The notes under the pieces: model-generated | What the model saw: only the letters and a program-made list of their open reading frames with translations | Database searches by the model: none | What the model was told of the DNA's origin: nothing | Made by a program: the position numbers and the translations under genes | NCBI GenBank assembly: GCA_002493835.1 | Contig: DLAA01000113.1 | Span: 1 to 64,000, forward strand | Direction: 5' to 3' | Source of the DNA: Lachnospiraceae bacterium UBA7060 | GTDB taxonomy: Bacteria; Bacillota; Clostridia; Lachnospirales; Lachnospiraceae | DNA: 64,000 bases | Part shown: positions 8,815 to 18,332 of the stretch, piece after piece | Layout of the letters: every line of letters begins with the position of its first letter | Position numbering within the stretch: the stretch's first letter is position 1

Positions 8815-9893
8815 TTAACCCTATTTTATACACGGCGGAGACAAACAAAATTCCCCAGGTGGATTCCATAAAGGACACGATGATTTATACGATGTGTCTG
8901 GGTTTTTTGCGGGCAGGGTGTGAGGTGGCGCTGATCGCGGCCGAGGACTACCGGCCGGTCAAGAAGGAGAAGTACGACTTTCCCGTTCTCTGGTTTAAGA
9001 CGATCTGGCGAAGGCTGTTTATGCCCCGCTGTTTTCCGTATATGGCCGGGCTTCGAAGATATTTGAAGGATCACAAAGAATATGACATGATTGTCACAAG
9101 CGAGGCTTTTGCTACCTGGTCCTACACGGCGGCGCGGATAGCTCCTAACAAGACATTGATCTGGCACGAGCTGGCGGCGTACAACAAAATGCTGCATGAG
9201 ATTCCCGCAAAATTCTGGTATCAGCTGGTGGCGCGGTTTTTGATGCGCCGGGCGAGAGTGGTTCCCCGGTCTAAGGAGGCGGGCGCATTTATCAGACAGT
9301 TTATGCCCAGGGTGGAGGCGGACCCTGTCGATCACGGTGTGGATCTTGACAAGTTTCCGGCTTTGGCAGGGACGGAGAGGAAGGACAGGTTTGCGGTGGT
9401 ATCCCAGCTGATTCCTCGCAAGCGGGTCGGGCATATCATACGGACTTTTGCGGATTTTGTGAAGGCAGGACATGACTCCTACCGGCTGGATATCATAGGC
9501 GCGGGGGAAGAAGAGGAGGCACTCAAAAATATGACGGGAAAGCTGGGGTTGGGGAATAGAGTGGTGTTCCACGGCAGACTTTCCCATGAGAAACTGCTGC
9601 CTATTCTGGCAGCCTCCAAGGCACTTTTGGTCTATACTGAGAAAGACAACAATATGGTTTCCATCGTGGAGAGTATTGCCCTGGGAACCCCGGTAGTGAC
9701 TACTTCTGTGCCCTACAATGCTTCCTATATCAGGCGGGAGGAGCTGGGGATTGTGGAGGATGACTGGTCGGCAGATGCTCTTTTAAGAATTGTCACAGAA
9801 AACGAGAGATATGTGGAGAACTGTTTTGCTTATAGAAAATATCTTTCCAACAAAGTATGCGCGGAGCGGTTCCTTGCCATGTTGTCATGTTAG
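8796..9893 (+). CDS. GT4-like glycosyltransferase with TTG start
   Basis: 365 residues, GT-B type. TTG at 8796 is chosen because AAGGAGG (8781-8787) lies 8 bases upstream, inside the preceding gene. The C-terminal half has the donor-site pattern: AVVSQLIPRKRVGHIIRTF, IIGAGEEEEALKNM and ESIALGTPVVTTSVPYNAS, matching GT4 (Glycos_transf_1). The N-terminal domain is more divergent than in the upstream neighbour, so the acceptor may differ. It is the last gene before a new promoter at 9972. Confidence 0.82.
   Translation: MCKVLVINPILYTAETNKIPQVDSIKDTMIYTMCLGFLRAGCEVALIAAEDYRPVKKEKYDFPVLWFKTIWRRLFMPRCFPYMAGLRRYLKDHKEYDMIVTSEAFATWSYTAARIAPNKTLIWHELAAYNKMLHEIPAKFWYQLVARFLMRRARVVPRSKEAGAFIRQFMPRVEADPVDHGVDLDKFPALAGTERKDRFAVVSQLIPRKRVGHIIRTFADFVKAGHDSYRLDIIGAGEEEEALKNMTGKLGLGNRVVFHGRLSHEKLLPILAASKALLVYTEKDNNMVSIVESIALGTPVVTTSVPYNASYIRREELGIVEDDWSADALLRIVTENERYVENCFAYRKYLSNKVCAERFLAMLSC
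9083..9096. repeat. Palindrome TGACA-N4-TGTCA
   Basis: Spacer TGAT. Inside the second GT4 gene. Confidence 0.8.
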
Positions 9894-9971
9894 GAAAGTT
9901 CTCCGAGGCCATATGCCGTAACAGTTCAGCCAGCGCCATTCGCAAAACGCGCTTACAGCTTTTTCCGCTGC

Positions 9972-10000
9972 TTGCTTTTTAGAATATATCACGGTACAAT
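9972..10000 (+). promoter_or_regulatory. Promoter of the GT8-ugd segment
   Basis: TTGCTT (9972-9977), 17-base spacer, TACAAT (9995-10000). The predicted start (about 10007) falls at the first base or one base before the ATG of the next gene. Confidence 0.5.
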
Positions 10001-10007
10001 AAAGAAT

Positions 10008-10946
10008 ATGCAAACACTGAGAATAGTTTTTTGTTTTGATGAAAATCTGGTAATGCAGGTGCAGGCGGCGGCGGCTTCCCTGCTGGATGCCTGCGGGGAG
10101 GACGAATGCTTTGAAATACACTGCGTCTGTACCCGTGCGGCGGAAATTGTGGAAAAGCCGCTCAGGGCAGTGATAGCGCGCAGGAATCCGGCATCGAAGC
10201 TTGTGCTGCACTGCGTGGAGAATCCCTATGCGGATGCCTATCAAGTGAGGGGCATTTCTGCGGGTACTTATCTGCGCCTCGCACTGCCGCGGCTTTTGCC
10301 CGAGGTAGACCGCATTCTCTATCTGGATGCGGACGTGCTGGTCCGGGGAAGTCTGCTTTTGCTGTGGCAGATTCCCATGGAGGGACAGGTGCTTGCGGCG
10401 GTGCGGGGAGCCGTGAATCTCTCTGAGAAGTGGGAATGGAACAGCGGCAGGCCCTATTGGAACCGGCTTGCAGGGATGAAAGGCGGCTATATTAACGCGG
10501 GAGTTACGCTTATGCATTTGTCCGAGGCAAGAAAAAGGGGGCTTTCTGATCAATGGAATGCACTTGCAGGGGAGAAATTTTATTATCAGGATCAGGATAT
10601 CCTGAATATAACCTGTCAGGGCGCCATTGCATATCTTCCACCGAAATATAACCGGCTGGCTTACCTTGGGAAGAAAGATTTCTTACAGTTTGTCTCGGAG
10701 GGAATTTATACGGAAGAAGAATGCGCGGACGCAAGACAGTCTCCAGTCGTTATCCACTATGCGGGGGACAAGCCCTGGAAGCGGTATGACACGAATCTGG
10801 GATCGGTCTGGTGGGACTATGTGAAGTCTCAGCCGGATCTGAGGAATTTGTTTGACGAAGAGAGCGCCAGGAGGTATCATGGACCGACGCTGGTGCAGCG
10901 GGCGGCGCACCGAGTAAAAAAGCTGCTTGCCGGGGAAAAATTGTGA
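10008..10946 (+). CDS. GT8 family glycosyltransferase
   Basis: About 312 residues. The GT8 pattern is clear: an opening FCFDENLVMQVQAAAASLL, the metal-binding DAD in RILYLDADVLVRG (near residue 105), INAGVTLMHLSEAR, YYQDQDILNITCQG and the C-terminal VIHYAGDKPWKRY. GT8 enzymes such as LgtC are retaining transferases for galactose or glucose. ATG 10008 is used rather than an in-frame TTG at 9972, because that TTG is part of the probable -35 element. No strong ribosome site precedes the ATG. The ugd gene follows after 53 bases. Confidence 0.87.
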   Translation: MQTLRIVFCFDENLVMQVQAAAASLLDACGEDECFEIHCVCTRAAEIVEKPLRAVIARRNPASKLVLHCVENPYADAYQVRGISAGTYLRLALPRLLPEVDRILYLDADVLVRGSLLLLWQIPMEGQVLAAVRGAVNLSEKWEWNSGRPYWNRLAGMKGGYINAGVTLMHLSEARKRGLSDQWNALAGEKFYYQDQDILNITCQGAIAYLPPKYNRLAYLGKKDFLQFVSEGIYTEEECADARQSPVVIHYAGDKPWKRYDTNLGSVWWDYVKSQPDLRNLFDEESARRYHGPTLVQRAAHRVKKLLAGEKL

Positions 10947-10999
10947 GGTGCAAGCCGGTAAATCAGCAGCTTGTAGAGAAAGGAATATGGTAATAACGT

Positions 11000-12310
11000 A
11001 TGAGAATTGCAGTGGCAGGGACAGGATATGTAGGTCTGGTAGCAGGTGTGTGTTTTGCGGAGAAGGGGCATGACGTCACCTGCGTGGATGTAGATACAAA
11101 GAAGGTAAAAATGATGGAGGCGGGGGAGAGCCCTATTTTTGAGGAGGGGCTGGAGGAGCTGATGCGTAAAAATAATGCGGCGGGCAGACTCCACTATACC
11201 ACGGACTTCGCATCGGCTTACCGAGATAAGGATGCTATTTTTATCGGAGTGGGGACACCGGAACAGCCTGACGGTTCAGCCAACTTAAACTATATCGCAA
11301 CAGTTTCCAGACAGATTGCTGAATCTGTGGAGAGAGACTGTCTTGTGGTGGTGAAATCCACGGTGCCCGTGGGAACCAATGACAAGGTGGAGCAGTTCAT
11401 AAAGGACTTTCTGATAAAAGACGTGAAAGTGGAGGTGGCATCCAACCCAGAATTTCTGGCCCAGGGATCGGCGGTGCACGATACGCTTCACGCGGCTCGT
11501 ATTATCATCGGTACACAGAGCAAGGAGGCGGAGGCACTTCTCAAAAAGATCTATGAGCCTTTCGGGCTGCCCATTGTCTCCGTAAACAGGCGGTCTGCGG
11601 AGATGATTAAGTATGCCTGCAACGATTTTTTGGCTTTGAAAATTTCCTATATGAATGATATCGCAAATCTTTGTGAACTTGTGGGAGCAGATATCGATGC
11701 GGTGGCGGAGGGTATGAGCTATGATGCGAGAATCGGAGCGAATTTTCTGAAAGCCGGAATTGGCTATGGCGGAAGCTGTTTCCCCAAGGACACAAAGGCC
11801 CTCAAATATTTAGCGGGCCAGTACGGCTATCGGCTTAGGACTGTGGAGGCGGCGGTGGATGTGAATGCGGCTCAGAAGACCAGACTCTATCACAAGGCCT
11901 GCAAGCGCATGATCACCTTCGAGGGACTTAAAGTGGCGGTGCTGGGTCTTGCCTTTAAGCCGGGAACAGATGATTTAAGGGAGGCACCTTCCTTGGACAA
12001 TGTGGAATTGCTTTTGAAAAATGGTGCGCAGATCGCTGCCTACGATCCGGCGGCGGCGAAGAATTTCAGCAGGGTATATCCCCAAGGACAAAACGGCAGA
12101 GGGTATATATCCTATGTGGATACGCCTAAGGAGGCGCTTAAGAACGCTGATATCTGTTTTGTGTTTACAGAGTGGAAACAGATCCGTGAACTGTCTCCGG
12201 CAGCTTTTAAGGACCAGATGCGGATTCCGCTGGTGTATGATGGACGAAATGTCTACGACGTAGAGAAGATGAAGGATACAGGGATTGAGTATTACAGCAT
12301 TGGACGATGA
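11000..12310 (+). CDS. ugd: UDP-glucose 6-dehydrogenase
   Basis: 436 residues. Oxidises UDP-glucose to UDP-glucuronate with two NAD+. The N-terminal Rossmann motif is AVAGTGYVGLVAGVCFAEKG; SNPEFLAQGSAVHD is the substrate-loop motif; the catalytic cysteine is Cys260 in GYGGSCFPKDTKAL, the usual position in the family. A C-terminal UDP-binding domain (AFKPGTDDLREAPS) completes it. Its length is normal. The start of the epimerase gene overlaps or directly follows it, which fits a UDP-Glc to UDP-GlcA to UDP-GalA supply module. Position is cytoplasmic. Confidence 0.95.
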   Translation: MRIAVAGTGYVGLVAGVCFAEKGHDVTCVDVDTKKVKMMEAGESPIFEEGLEELMRKNNAAGRLHYTTDFASAYRDKDAIFIGVGTPEQPDGSANLNYIATVSRQIAESVERDCLVVVKSTVPVGTNDKVEQFIKDFLIKDVKVEVASNPEFLAQGSAVHDTLHAARIIIGTQSKEAEALLKKIYEPFGLPIVSVNRRSAEMIKYACNDFLALKISYMNDIANLCELVGADIDAVAEGMSYDARIGANFLKAGIGYGGSCFPKDTKALKYLAGQYGYRLRTVEAAVDVNAAQKTRLYHKACKRMITFEGLKVAVLGLAFKPGTDDLREAPSLDNVELLLKNGAQIAAYDPAAAKNFSRVYPQGQNGRGYISYVDTPKEALKNADICFVFTEWKQIRELSPAAFKDQMRIPLVYDGRNVYDVEKMKDTGIEYYSIGR

Positions 12311-12330
12311 GCGGAGGTGGAAAATATACT

Positions 12331-13332
12331 ATGAAACCATTGGATCCCACTAAGACATATCTGATTACTGGCGGCGCAGGTTTTATCGGTTTTCATCTAT
12401 CGAAGAGCCTGTTGGAAAAAGGCGCACAGGTGATCGGATTTGACAATATGAACGATTACTATGACGTAAAACTGAAAGAGGACCGGCTGGCGATTTTGAG
12501 GGAGCATGAGAAGTATATCTTTGTCAAGGGCGATCTGGCGGACAATGCGGATGTATTCCGCGTTTTTCAGGAATACAGGCCGGCCATTGTTGTGAATCTG
12601 GGAGCGCAGGCGGGCGTGCGCTACAGCATTGACAATCCGGCGGCCTATATGGAGTCTAATATGATGGGTTTTTTCCATATATTGGAGGGCTGCCGATATT
12701 TCCCTGTTGAGCATCTTGTCTATGCCTCTTCCAGCTCGGTTTACGGCGGCAACGACAAGGTTCCCTTTTCCACGCAGGACAAGGTGGATGAGCCTGTGAG
12801 CCTGTATGCCGCCACCAAGAAGTCCAATGAACTGATGGCGCATGCTTACAGTAAACTTTACCGGATTCCTGTGACGGGCCTGCGGTTTTTCACGGTGTAT
12901 GGTCCTTTTGGAAGACCGGATATGGCGTATTATAAGTTTACCAAGAAGATCCTTGCGGGAGAGCCGATCCAGATCTATAACAGGGGCGACATGTACCGGG
13001 ATTTTACCTATATAGACGATATTGTGCATGGGATGGAGAACATCCTCTGTAATCCGCCGGCGGAGAATGCCAAAGGTGCGTTTTATAAGCTCTATAATAT
13101 AGGCAATAACAAGCCTGTGAAGCTGATGGATTATGTGGAGACCCTGGAGAGATGCCTTGGGAAAAAGGCGCAGAAGGAATATCTGCCCATGCAGCCTGGC
13201 GATGTATATCAGACTTATGCGGATGTCACAGATCTGATGCGGGATTATGACTTTAAACCGGAGACTTCCATTGAGGAGGGGTTGAAAAAATTTGCAGAGT
13301 GGTATAGAGATTACTATGGAGAAGACAAATGA
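12331..13332 (+). CDS. UDP-glucuronate 4-epimerase (CapI/LpsL type)
   Basis: 334 residues, extended short-chain dehydrogenase/reductase. The NAD motif is [11 protein letters not shown]. The segment FDNMNDYYDVKLKEDRL is characteristic of UDP-GlcA 4-epimerases. The catalytic Tyr159-x3-Lys163 lies in YAATKKSNE. It interconverts UDP-GlcA and UDP-GalA. An in-frame ATG at 12307 overlaps the ugd stop codon, but ATG 12331 has GGAGGTG (12313-12319) at a better distance and starts the protein at its conserved core. Next to ugd, it strongly suggests galacturonate in the polymer. Confidence 0.85.
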   Translation: MKPLDPTKTYLITGGAGFIGFHLSKSLLEKGAQVIGFDNMNDYYDVKLKEDRLAILREHEKYIFVKGDLADNADVFRVFQEYRPAIVVNLGAQAGVRYSIDNPAAYMESNMMGFFHILEGCRYFPVEHLVYASSSSVYGGNDKVPFSTQDKVDEPVSLYAATKKSNELMAHAYSKLYRIPVTGLRFFTVYGPFGRPDMAYYKFTKKILAGEPIQIYNRGDMYRDFTYIDDIVHGMENILCNPPAENAKGAFYKLYNIGNNKPVKLMDYVETLERCLGKKAQKEYLPMQPGDVYQTYADVTDLMRDYDFKPETSIEEGLKKFAEWYRDYYGEDK

Positions 13333-14324
13333 CTGAGACAAAGAGACAGATTCCGATTTTGTATCTGGTAGTCCCCTGTTATAACGAGGAGGAAGTGGTG
13401 GAGAAGACAGCCGCTGTTATGGGGGAAAAGCTGACCCGTCTGGAGCAGGAAAAAAAGATAGCAAAGGGCTCTAAAATTATGTTCGTTAATGACGGGAGCA
13501 AGGATGGGACCCTGCGTCTGCTCCATGAGATTGCAGCGAAGGACAAAAGGATCAGTGTCGTGAGTCTGGCCGGGAACTATGGCCATCAGAGTGCGATTTT
13601 GGCCGGGATGATGACGGCCAGGGAACATGCGGATGCGGTGGTGACCATCGATGCCGATTTGCAGCAGGATATTGAGGCGCTGGATCTTTTCTTGTCAAGT
13701 TATATGGAAGGCTGTGAAGTGGTCTATGGAGTGCGCAATGACAGACATTCCGACGGTATTTTCAAGAAGTTAACTGCCACGGCTTACTACAAGCTGATGC
13801 ACATGCTTGGCAGTACCGTTATGACAAACCACGCGGACTACCGGCTGATGTCAAAGAAAGCGCTGGATGCCCTATCAGAGTATCAGGAGACAAATTTGTT
13901 TCTGCGGGGGCTGATTCCCACCATGGGATTTATCTCCGACGTGGTTTATTTTGATGTGAAAGCAAGGGAGGCAGGGCATTCCAAGTACACTTTGAGCAAG
14001 ATGTTTACGCTTGCCATGGACGGTATCACATCCATGAGTGTGCGTCCGCTGCGGCTGATCGGGGGACTGGGTGTTTTTATGTTCCTTTTCAGCATGGTAA
14101 TGTGCGTGATCAGTCTGGTGGACTGGGTCAGAGGCAACAACGTGCCCGGGTACACGACTACTTTGATCGTATCTCTCATTATTGGGGGGATTACCCTTTT
14201 GTCACTGGGCATCATCGGCGAGTATATCGGTAAGATTTACATGGAGACAAAACACAGACCCAGATATATCATCGATACGCTGGTGTGGCGTAAGGAGGAC
14301 GAGAACGCGGGGGAGGAGCGGTAA
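13329..14324 (+). CDS. GtrB/CsbB-like polyprenyl-phosphate glycosyltransferase
   Basis: 331 residues; ATGA overlap with the epimerase gene. The N-terminal GT2 domain has LVVPCYNEEEVVEKT, FVNDGSKDGT and DADLQQD. The C-terminus has two membrane helices (LIGGLGVFMFLFSMVMCVISL and TTLIVSLIIGGITLLSLGIIGEYIG), the layout of GtrB, YkoT and CsbB. Those enzymes transfer a sugar from a nucleotide donor to undecaprenyl phosphate on the inner face. With the GtrA at 34743 and the YfhO-like protein at 35271 it could form a three-component extracytoplasmic glycosylation system. The sugar is unknown. Confidence 0.88.
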   Translation: MTETKRQIPILYLVVPCYNEEEVVEKTAAVMGEKLTRLEQEKKIAKGSKIMFVNDGSKDGTLRLLHEIAAKDKRISVVSLAGNYGHQSAILAGMMTAREHADAVVTIDADLQQDIEALDLFLSSYMEGCEVVYGVRNDRHSDGIFKKLTATAYYKLMHMLGSTVMTNHADYRLMSKKALDALSEYQETNLFLRGLIPTMGFISDVVYFDVKAREAGHSKYTLSKMFTLAMDGITSMSVRPLRLIGGLGVFMFLFSMVMCVISLVDWVRGNNVPGYTTTLIVSLIIGGITLLSLGIIGEYIGKIYMETKHRPRYIIDTLVWRKEDENAGEER

Positions 14325-14327
14325 GCG

Positions 14328-16001
14328 ATGGTAATGGTGCTGTTTTCATGGGTGATTATCTGCGGGGCGGCCTTGCTTTTCGGAAAGGCGATTACGGACA
14401 GTGTATACCGTGATCGTCCGGAGAGCATGGGACGGCCCGATATTTATATCATCACAGGTATTGTTTTTCTCACTGTCTATGCCCAGTTTTTCAGTCTTTT
14501 TTATAAGGTTGCGGGTATTGCCTGCGCTGTTTTAGGACTGTTTGGGATGATTTTGTGCGGTATAGGGGTATATAGAAGGCTTCGGCACGGGAGAAGTTTC
14601 CGTTTTTTTCCCGGTTATACATGGGAGAAACCTCCGCTTTGGCGGATAGCGGCTCTTCTTTTTTGTTTTATTTTTACACTGGTGTGGACTGTGAGAGAGC
14701 CCAGTCAATACGACACGGGGCTTTATCATGCCCAGGCCATCCGCTGGGTTGAGGAGTACGGTGTGGTGCCCGGTTTGGGAAATTTGCATATGCGGCTTGC
14801 TTATAACAGTGCGTTTATGCCGCTGCAGGCGCTGTTCAGTCTGGGATGGCTTCTTGGGCAGTCTCTTCACAGCCTGAATGGGTTCTTTTGCCTTGCGGCC
14901 CTCTTTTATGCCTTTTCCACAGTAAGGCGCGGAAAGGACGGCTACCGGACTTCGGATCTTTTAAAGTGTGTCATGGCAGTCTATGTGGTGCAGAAACGTT
15001 ATGATATCTCGTCCTCCGGTACGGATATTGCGGCCATGCTGCTCATTCTCTATATTTTTGTGAAATGGAGTGAATATGTAGAGCAGGGAGAACGGGATGG
15101 CGGATTGTATGGTTATCTCTGTCTTGTCAGCGTGTTTGCCGCTACGGTAAAGCTGTCAGCGGCGTCCACGGCGATCCTTTCCGTATATCCGCTGTATTTT
15201 TTCATCAAGGAGAGAAAGGGAAAAGCGATTTTGGCCCATGTGGCAGCAGGCGCCTGCATTTTGCTGCCCTTTTTGATTCGAAATGTGATTATTTCGGGAT
15301 ATCTGGTTTATCCTTACGGGGGATTGGATTTGTTCCAGGTAGACTGGAAGATGGACAGAGAGGTACTTTCGTCGGACAGTTTGGATATCAAGATGTTTGC
15401 GAGGGGCCTGCGGTCTGCGGCTGAGTATGACAATTCTCTGATTGGCTGGATTCCCGGGTGGTTTATGAAACAGAGTATGGGCAGCCGTGTACTGATTGCG
15501 GCGGCTGTGATCTGCATTCCTGTGATCCTGTATCAGCTGTGCAAGCGTTTTCATGACAAAGAATATGCGCAGGTTGCCTTCTTTGGGGCGGGCGTGGTTA
15601 ATTTGCTTTTTTGGTTTTTGACGGCGCCCCATATGCGCTACGGTGAACCTTATATCTATGTACTGGTAGTTATGGCGCTTGGAACGGCGTCTGGGGCGGC
15701 GGAAAAAGTGAGCGCAAAGGCTCTGCGCGCTGTGGCTGCGGCGGTTGTCGGCGTGTTTCTTTTGCAGTACGGGTGGAGACTGACACAGCTTTGGGAGTTG
15801 GAGGCAAAGTACTGGATCAGACAGCCGGATTATCTCTCTTGGCAGTCTACACAGTATCCGCTTGATAATGTTCATATCTGGATGCCGGATGAGGGGGATT
15901 TGTCAGGATATTTCGCATTTCCAGCCACGCCGCAGAGGAATCAGTTTGAAGTTCTGCGGCTTCGCGGAAAGAGCTTTGAGGAGGGATTTCGACATGAGTA
16001 A
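14328..16001 (+). CDS. Polytopic membrane protein, possible GT-C enzyme
   Basis: 557 residues, about 11-12 hydrophobic segments. After the first few helices a conserved-looking loop reads YDTGLYHAQAIRWVEEYGVVPG followed by NLHMRLAYNSAFM. I recall this pattern from the LIC_10190-type membrane family of surface-polysaccharide loci, with moderate certainty. The acidic Asp in the first large outer loop is what GT-C enzymes use. GGAGGAG precedes the start. It directly follows the GtrB-like gene with a gap of 3 bases, so it may use that enzyme's lipid-linked sugar. Confidence 0.65.
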   Translation: MVMVLFSWVIICGAALLFGKAITDSVYRDRPESMGRPDIYIITGIVFLTVYAQFFSLFYKVAGIACAVLGLFGMILCGIGVYRRLRHGRSFRFFPGYTWEKPPLWRIAALLFCFIFTLVWTVREPSQYDTGLYHAQAIRWVEEYGVVPGLGNLHMRLAYNSAFMPLQALFSLGWLLGQSLHSLNGFFCLAALFYAFSTVRRGKDGYRTSDLLKCVMAVYVVQKRYDISSSGTDIAAMLLILYIFVKWSEYVEQGERDGGLYGYLCLVSVFAATVKLSAASTAILSVYPLYFFIKERKGKAILAHVAAGACILLPFLIRNVIISGYLVYPYGGLDLFQVDWKMDREVLSSDSLDIKMFARGLRSAAEYDNSLIGWIPGWFMKQSMGSRVLIAAAVICIPVILYQLCKRFHDKEYAQVAFFGAGVVNLLFWFLTAPHMRYGEPYIYVLVVMALGTASGAAEKVSAKALRAVAAAVVGVFLLQYGWRLTQLWELEAKYWIRQPDYLSWQSTQYPLDNVHIWMPDEGDLSGYFAFPATPQRNQFEVLRLRGKSFEEGFRHE

Positions 16002-16923
16002 ACCGGATATACACGCGGATGATTACGCGCTTACGCTAAATACATCGAGAGATATGCTGGAGTGCATGCGGGCGGGAAAGCTGGACAGTATCAGCGTCGT
16101 CCCTAATATGAGCTGTTTTGAGGTATGTATGGAGCTTCTCTATGAGGAGATACCGGGCCTTCCCTTCCTGCCGCTTATGTCGGTGCATCTGGATTTTGTG
16201 GAGGGCAGGAGTCTTGCCGGGAGAAAGGCAGTGCCGGATCTGCTAAAAGCGGGCAGTGATCTGATGGGGCTTGGCTGGGGCGGTCTTTTTATGGCATCCT
16301 ACCTGCCGGGAAAAAGAAAGAGAATTAGGACTCAGCTTAAGAGGGAGATCAAGGCGCAGATTAAAAAGGCGCAGGCAGCCATAGAAAAGTGTATGGAGAT
16401 TGCGGCCGCAGCGGGCGTATCCTGTGGGCAGAAGGGCCTTCGAATCGACAGTCACCAGCATGCCCATATGATTCCTGTGGTGTGGGAGGCAATTCTTTGT
16501 GTGGTGCACGAGGAAGGATATCCATTAGAGTACATCCGCAATTCCAAAGAGGTACTGGGTGCGTTTCTGACAGATGTGTCACTTTATAAAACCTATCGGC
16601 CTGTGAACTTTGTGAAAAACAGACTCTTGTCTCTTTACTCTCACAAGGCGGACCGTTACTGCAGGGTGAACGGGATGAAACAGATGTACCTTTGGGGGCT
16701 TGTGATGAGCGGCCGGATGGACCGGGAGAGGATCGAGAAGCTTTATGGGAAAATGAAACGCAAGGCCGAGAAAGATGGAAGAACCTTGGAAATTCTGTTT
16801 CACCCGGGACTTACTCTGCCAGAGGAGGTCACCCCAGAGATAGCGAAGGAAGCTGCGGAGGATTTTTATCTGCGGGAGGACAGGCATGTGGAAAAGGCGG
16901 CTGTGCTGGGCGTGGAATGGTGA
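15994..16923 (+). CDS. ChbG/YdjC-family carbohydrate deacetylase
   Basis: About 309 residues. The family signature is visible: HADDYALT near the N-terminus (Asp-Asp metal site), SVHLDFVEG, RIDSHQHAHMIPVVW and a late FHPGLT. YdjC proteins are metal-dependent N-deacetylases of amino sugars or chito-oligosaccharides (ChbG, HpnK). ATG 15994 overlaps the stop of the previous gene (ATGAGTAA) and has GAGGAGGG upstream. In this locus it may deacetylate a HexNAc on a lipid-linked or nascent glycan, exposing a free amino group. It is the last gene of the 7.7-16.9 kb block. Confidence 0.82.
   Translation: MSKPDIHADDYALTLNTSRDMLECMRAGKLDSISVVPNMSCFEVCMELLYEEIPGLPFLPLMSVHLDFVEGRSLAGRKAVPDLLKAGSDLMGLGWGGLFMASYLPGKRKRIRTQLKREIKAQIKKAQAAIEKCMEIAAAAGVSCGQKGLRIDSHQHAHMIPVVWEAILCVVHEEGYPLEYIRNSKEVLGAFLTDVSLYKTYRPVNFVKNRLLSLYSHKADRYCRVNGMKQMYLWGLVMSGRMDRERIEKLYGKMKRKAEKDGRTLEILFHPGLTLPEEVTPEIAKEAAEDFYLREDRHVEKAAVLGVEW
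16568..16581. repeat. Palindrome TGACA-N4-TGTCA
   Basis: Spacer GATG. Inside the ChbG-like gene. One of 13 copies in the window. Confidence 0.8.
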
Positions 16924-16980
16924 CGGCGGTGCGTGTCGGATGCGCCCAGTTGAATAATACGAAAAATGTGAAATAATTGG

Positions 16981-17009
16981 TTGAAAACCCCAGAAAAAAG
17001 TGCGATACT
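16981..17009 (+). promoter_or_regulatory. Promoter for the DUF4143 ATPase gene
   Basis: TTGAAA (16981-16986), 17-base spacer and GATACT (17004-17009). Confidence 0.45.
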
Positions 17010-17039
17010 GATTTTGATCACAGAAAAGGGGGTATTCCG

Positions 17040-18332
17040 TTGAGACGCAGTAACATTCAAGATTTGATAGACTGGAAATCAAGCGAAGACCGAAAGCCCA
17101 TGGTATTAAAAGGCGCACGTCAGGTCGGCAAAACATGGCTTATGAAGGAATTTGGACGAAACTGCTATGACAGCTTTGTCTATTTCAATTTTGACGAAGA
17201 GGATGAACTGAAGTCCATCTTTGAAACCAATAAGAATCCTCACCGGATTATTGAACTTCTCTCCATGATTGCCGGCGAAAAAATCCTTCCGGGTAAAACG
17301 CTTCTTATCTTGGATGAGATACAGGAGTGCCCGGAGGCGCTTAACACGTTGAAATATTTCAAAGAGAAAGCCAATGATTACCATGTTATCGCCGCCGGGA
17401 GTCTCCTAGGAACACTCCTTGCGAAGCCGAAATCCTATCCGGTCGGCATGGTAAATCTGCTTGACATTTTCCCAATGACCTTTGACGAATTTCTCTGTGC
17501 GGCCACCCCGGCGCTCTATGACTATTATGAAAGTATTCAGAAAAACCAGCAGATCGAAGAAATTTTCCACAATCGTCTGCTTGAAACATACAACTATTAT
17601 CTGATTATCGGCGGCATGCCGGAATGTGTCGATTCATGGATCAGATACCGGGATCCGGAGAAAATTTCCCGGATACAGCGGGAACTGATTGAAGTATACA
17701 AAAATGATTTTTCCAAACACAATGGTAAAGTAAACAGCGGGCGTATTCTCATGGTGTTTCGCAGCATTGTCACACAGCTTGCCAAGCCCAACGAAAAATT
17801 CATGTACGGCGCTGTCAGGGAAGGCGGCAGGGCGCGTGATTTTGAGGAGGCGATTGAATGGCTTGTTTCGGCGGGTATGCTTAACCGTGTTTACAATGTC
17901 TCCAAAATGGAACATCCCATTTCGGCTTTTGATAAATTGGATCAGTTTAAGCTTTTTGTATTTGATACCGGACTTCTCAAGCAAATGGCGGGTATTGACA
18001 ACAGCGCCATTCTTTTGCAAACGGACTATCAATTCAAAGGGCCTCTGACGGAAAATTATTGTTTACAGCAGCTTAGAGGTCAATTTGGGATAGAACCCCG
18101 CTACTTTTCCGATAAAAATAGTGAAATTGATTTCGTATTGCAGCATGGCACGGAGATCATTCCCATTGAAGTAAAAGGCGGGGAAGACAAATCCGCCCCG
18201 TCTTTTAAAAAATATGTTGCTGCCCATCAGCCCGAATACGCGCTCCGTTTCTCAAAACGCAGTTATCGGAAAGATGGGTATATTACCAATATGCCGCTGT
18301 ACCTTGCCCGAAAGGCAAGGGAGCTGCTGTGA
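17040..18332 (+). CDS. AAA-type ATPase with C-terminal DUF4143 domain
   Basis: About 430 residues. Walker A is GARQVGKTW near residue 25, Walker B is LLILDEIQEC, and the C-terminal DUF4143 region ends in a PD-(D/E)xK-like segment: EIDFVLQHG then IPIEVKGG. The role of this family is not established; members are common, mobile and often solitary. TTG 17040 is chosen because AAAGGGGG lies about 8 bases upstream and the conserved core starts there. Codon use differs from both neighbours: GAA clearly outnumbers GAG here, while the polysaccharide genes prefer GAG. This suggests separate acquisition. It interrupts the polysaccharide locus. Confidence 0.85.
   Translation: MRRSNIQDLIDWKSSEDRKPMVLKGARQVGKTWLMKEFGRNCYDSFVYFNFDEEDELKSIFETNKNPHRIIELLSMIAGEKILPGKTLLILDEIQECPEALNTLKYFKEKANDYHVIAAGSLLGTLLAKPKSYPVGMVNLLDIFPMTFDEFLCAATPALYDYYESIQKNQQIEEIFHNRLLETYNYYLIIGGMPECVDSWIRYRDPEKISRIQRELIEVYKNDFSKHNGKVNSGRILMVFRSIVTQLAKPNEKFMYGAVREGGRARDFEEAIEWLVSAGMLNRVYNVSKMEHPISAFDKLDQFKLFVFDTGLLKQMAGIDNSAILLQTDYQFKGPLTENYCLQQLRGQFGIEPRYFSDKNSEIDFVLQHGTEIIPIEVKGGEDKSAPSFKKYVAAHQPEYALRFSKRSYRKDGYITNMPLYLARKARELL

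Noticed and set aside
11070..11081. TGACGTCA-type palindrome in ugd as a further copy of the repeated motif
   Set aside because: It lacks the 4-base spacer and occurs once; an ordinary chance palindrome.
12397..13341. Minus-strand frame of 314 codons
   Set aside because: Antisense to the UDP-glucuronate 4-epimerase, which has full family motifs; the His/Arg/Ile-rich translation resembles no protein.
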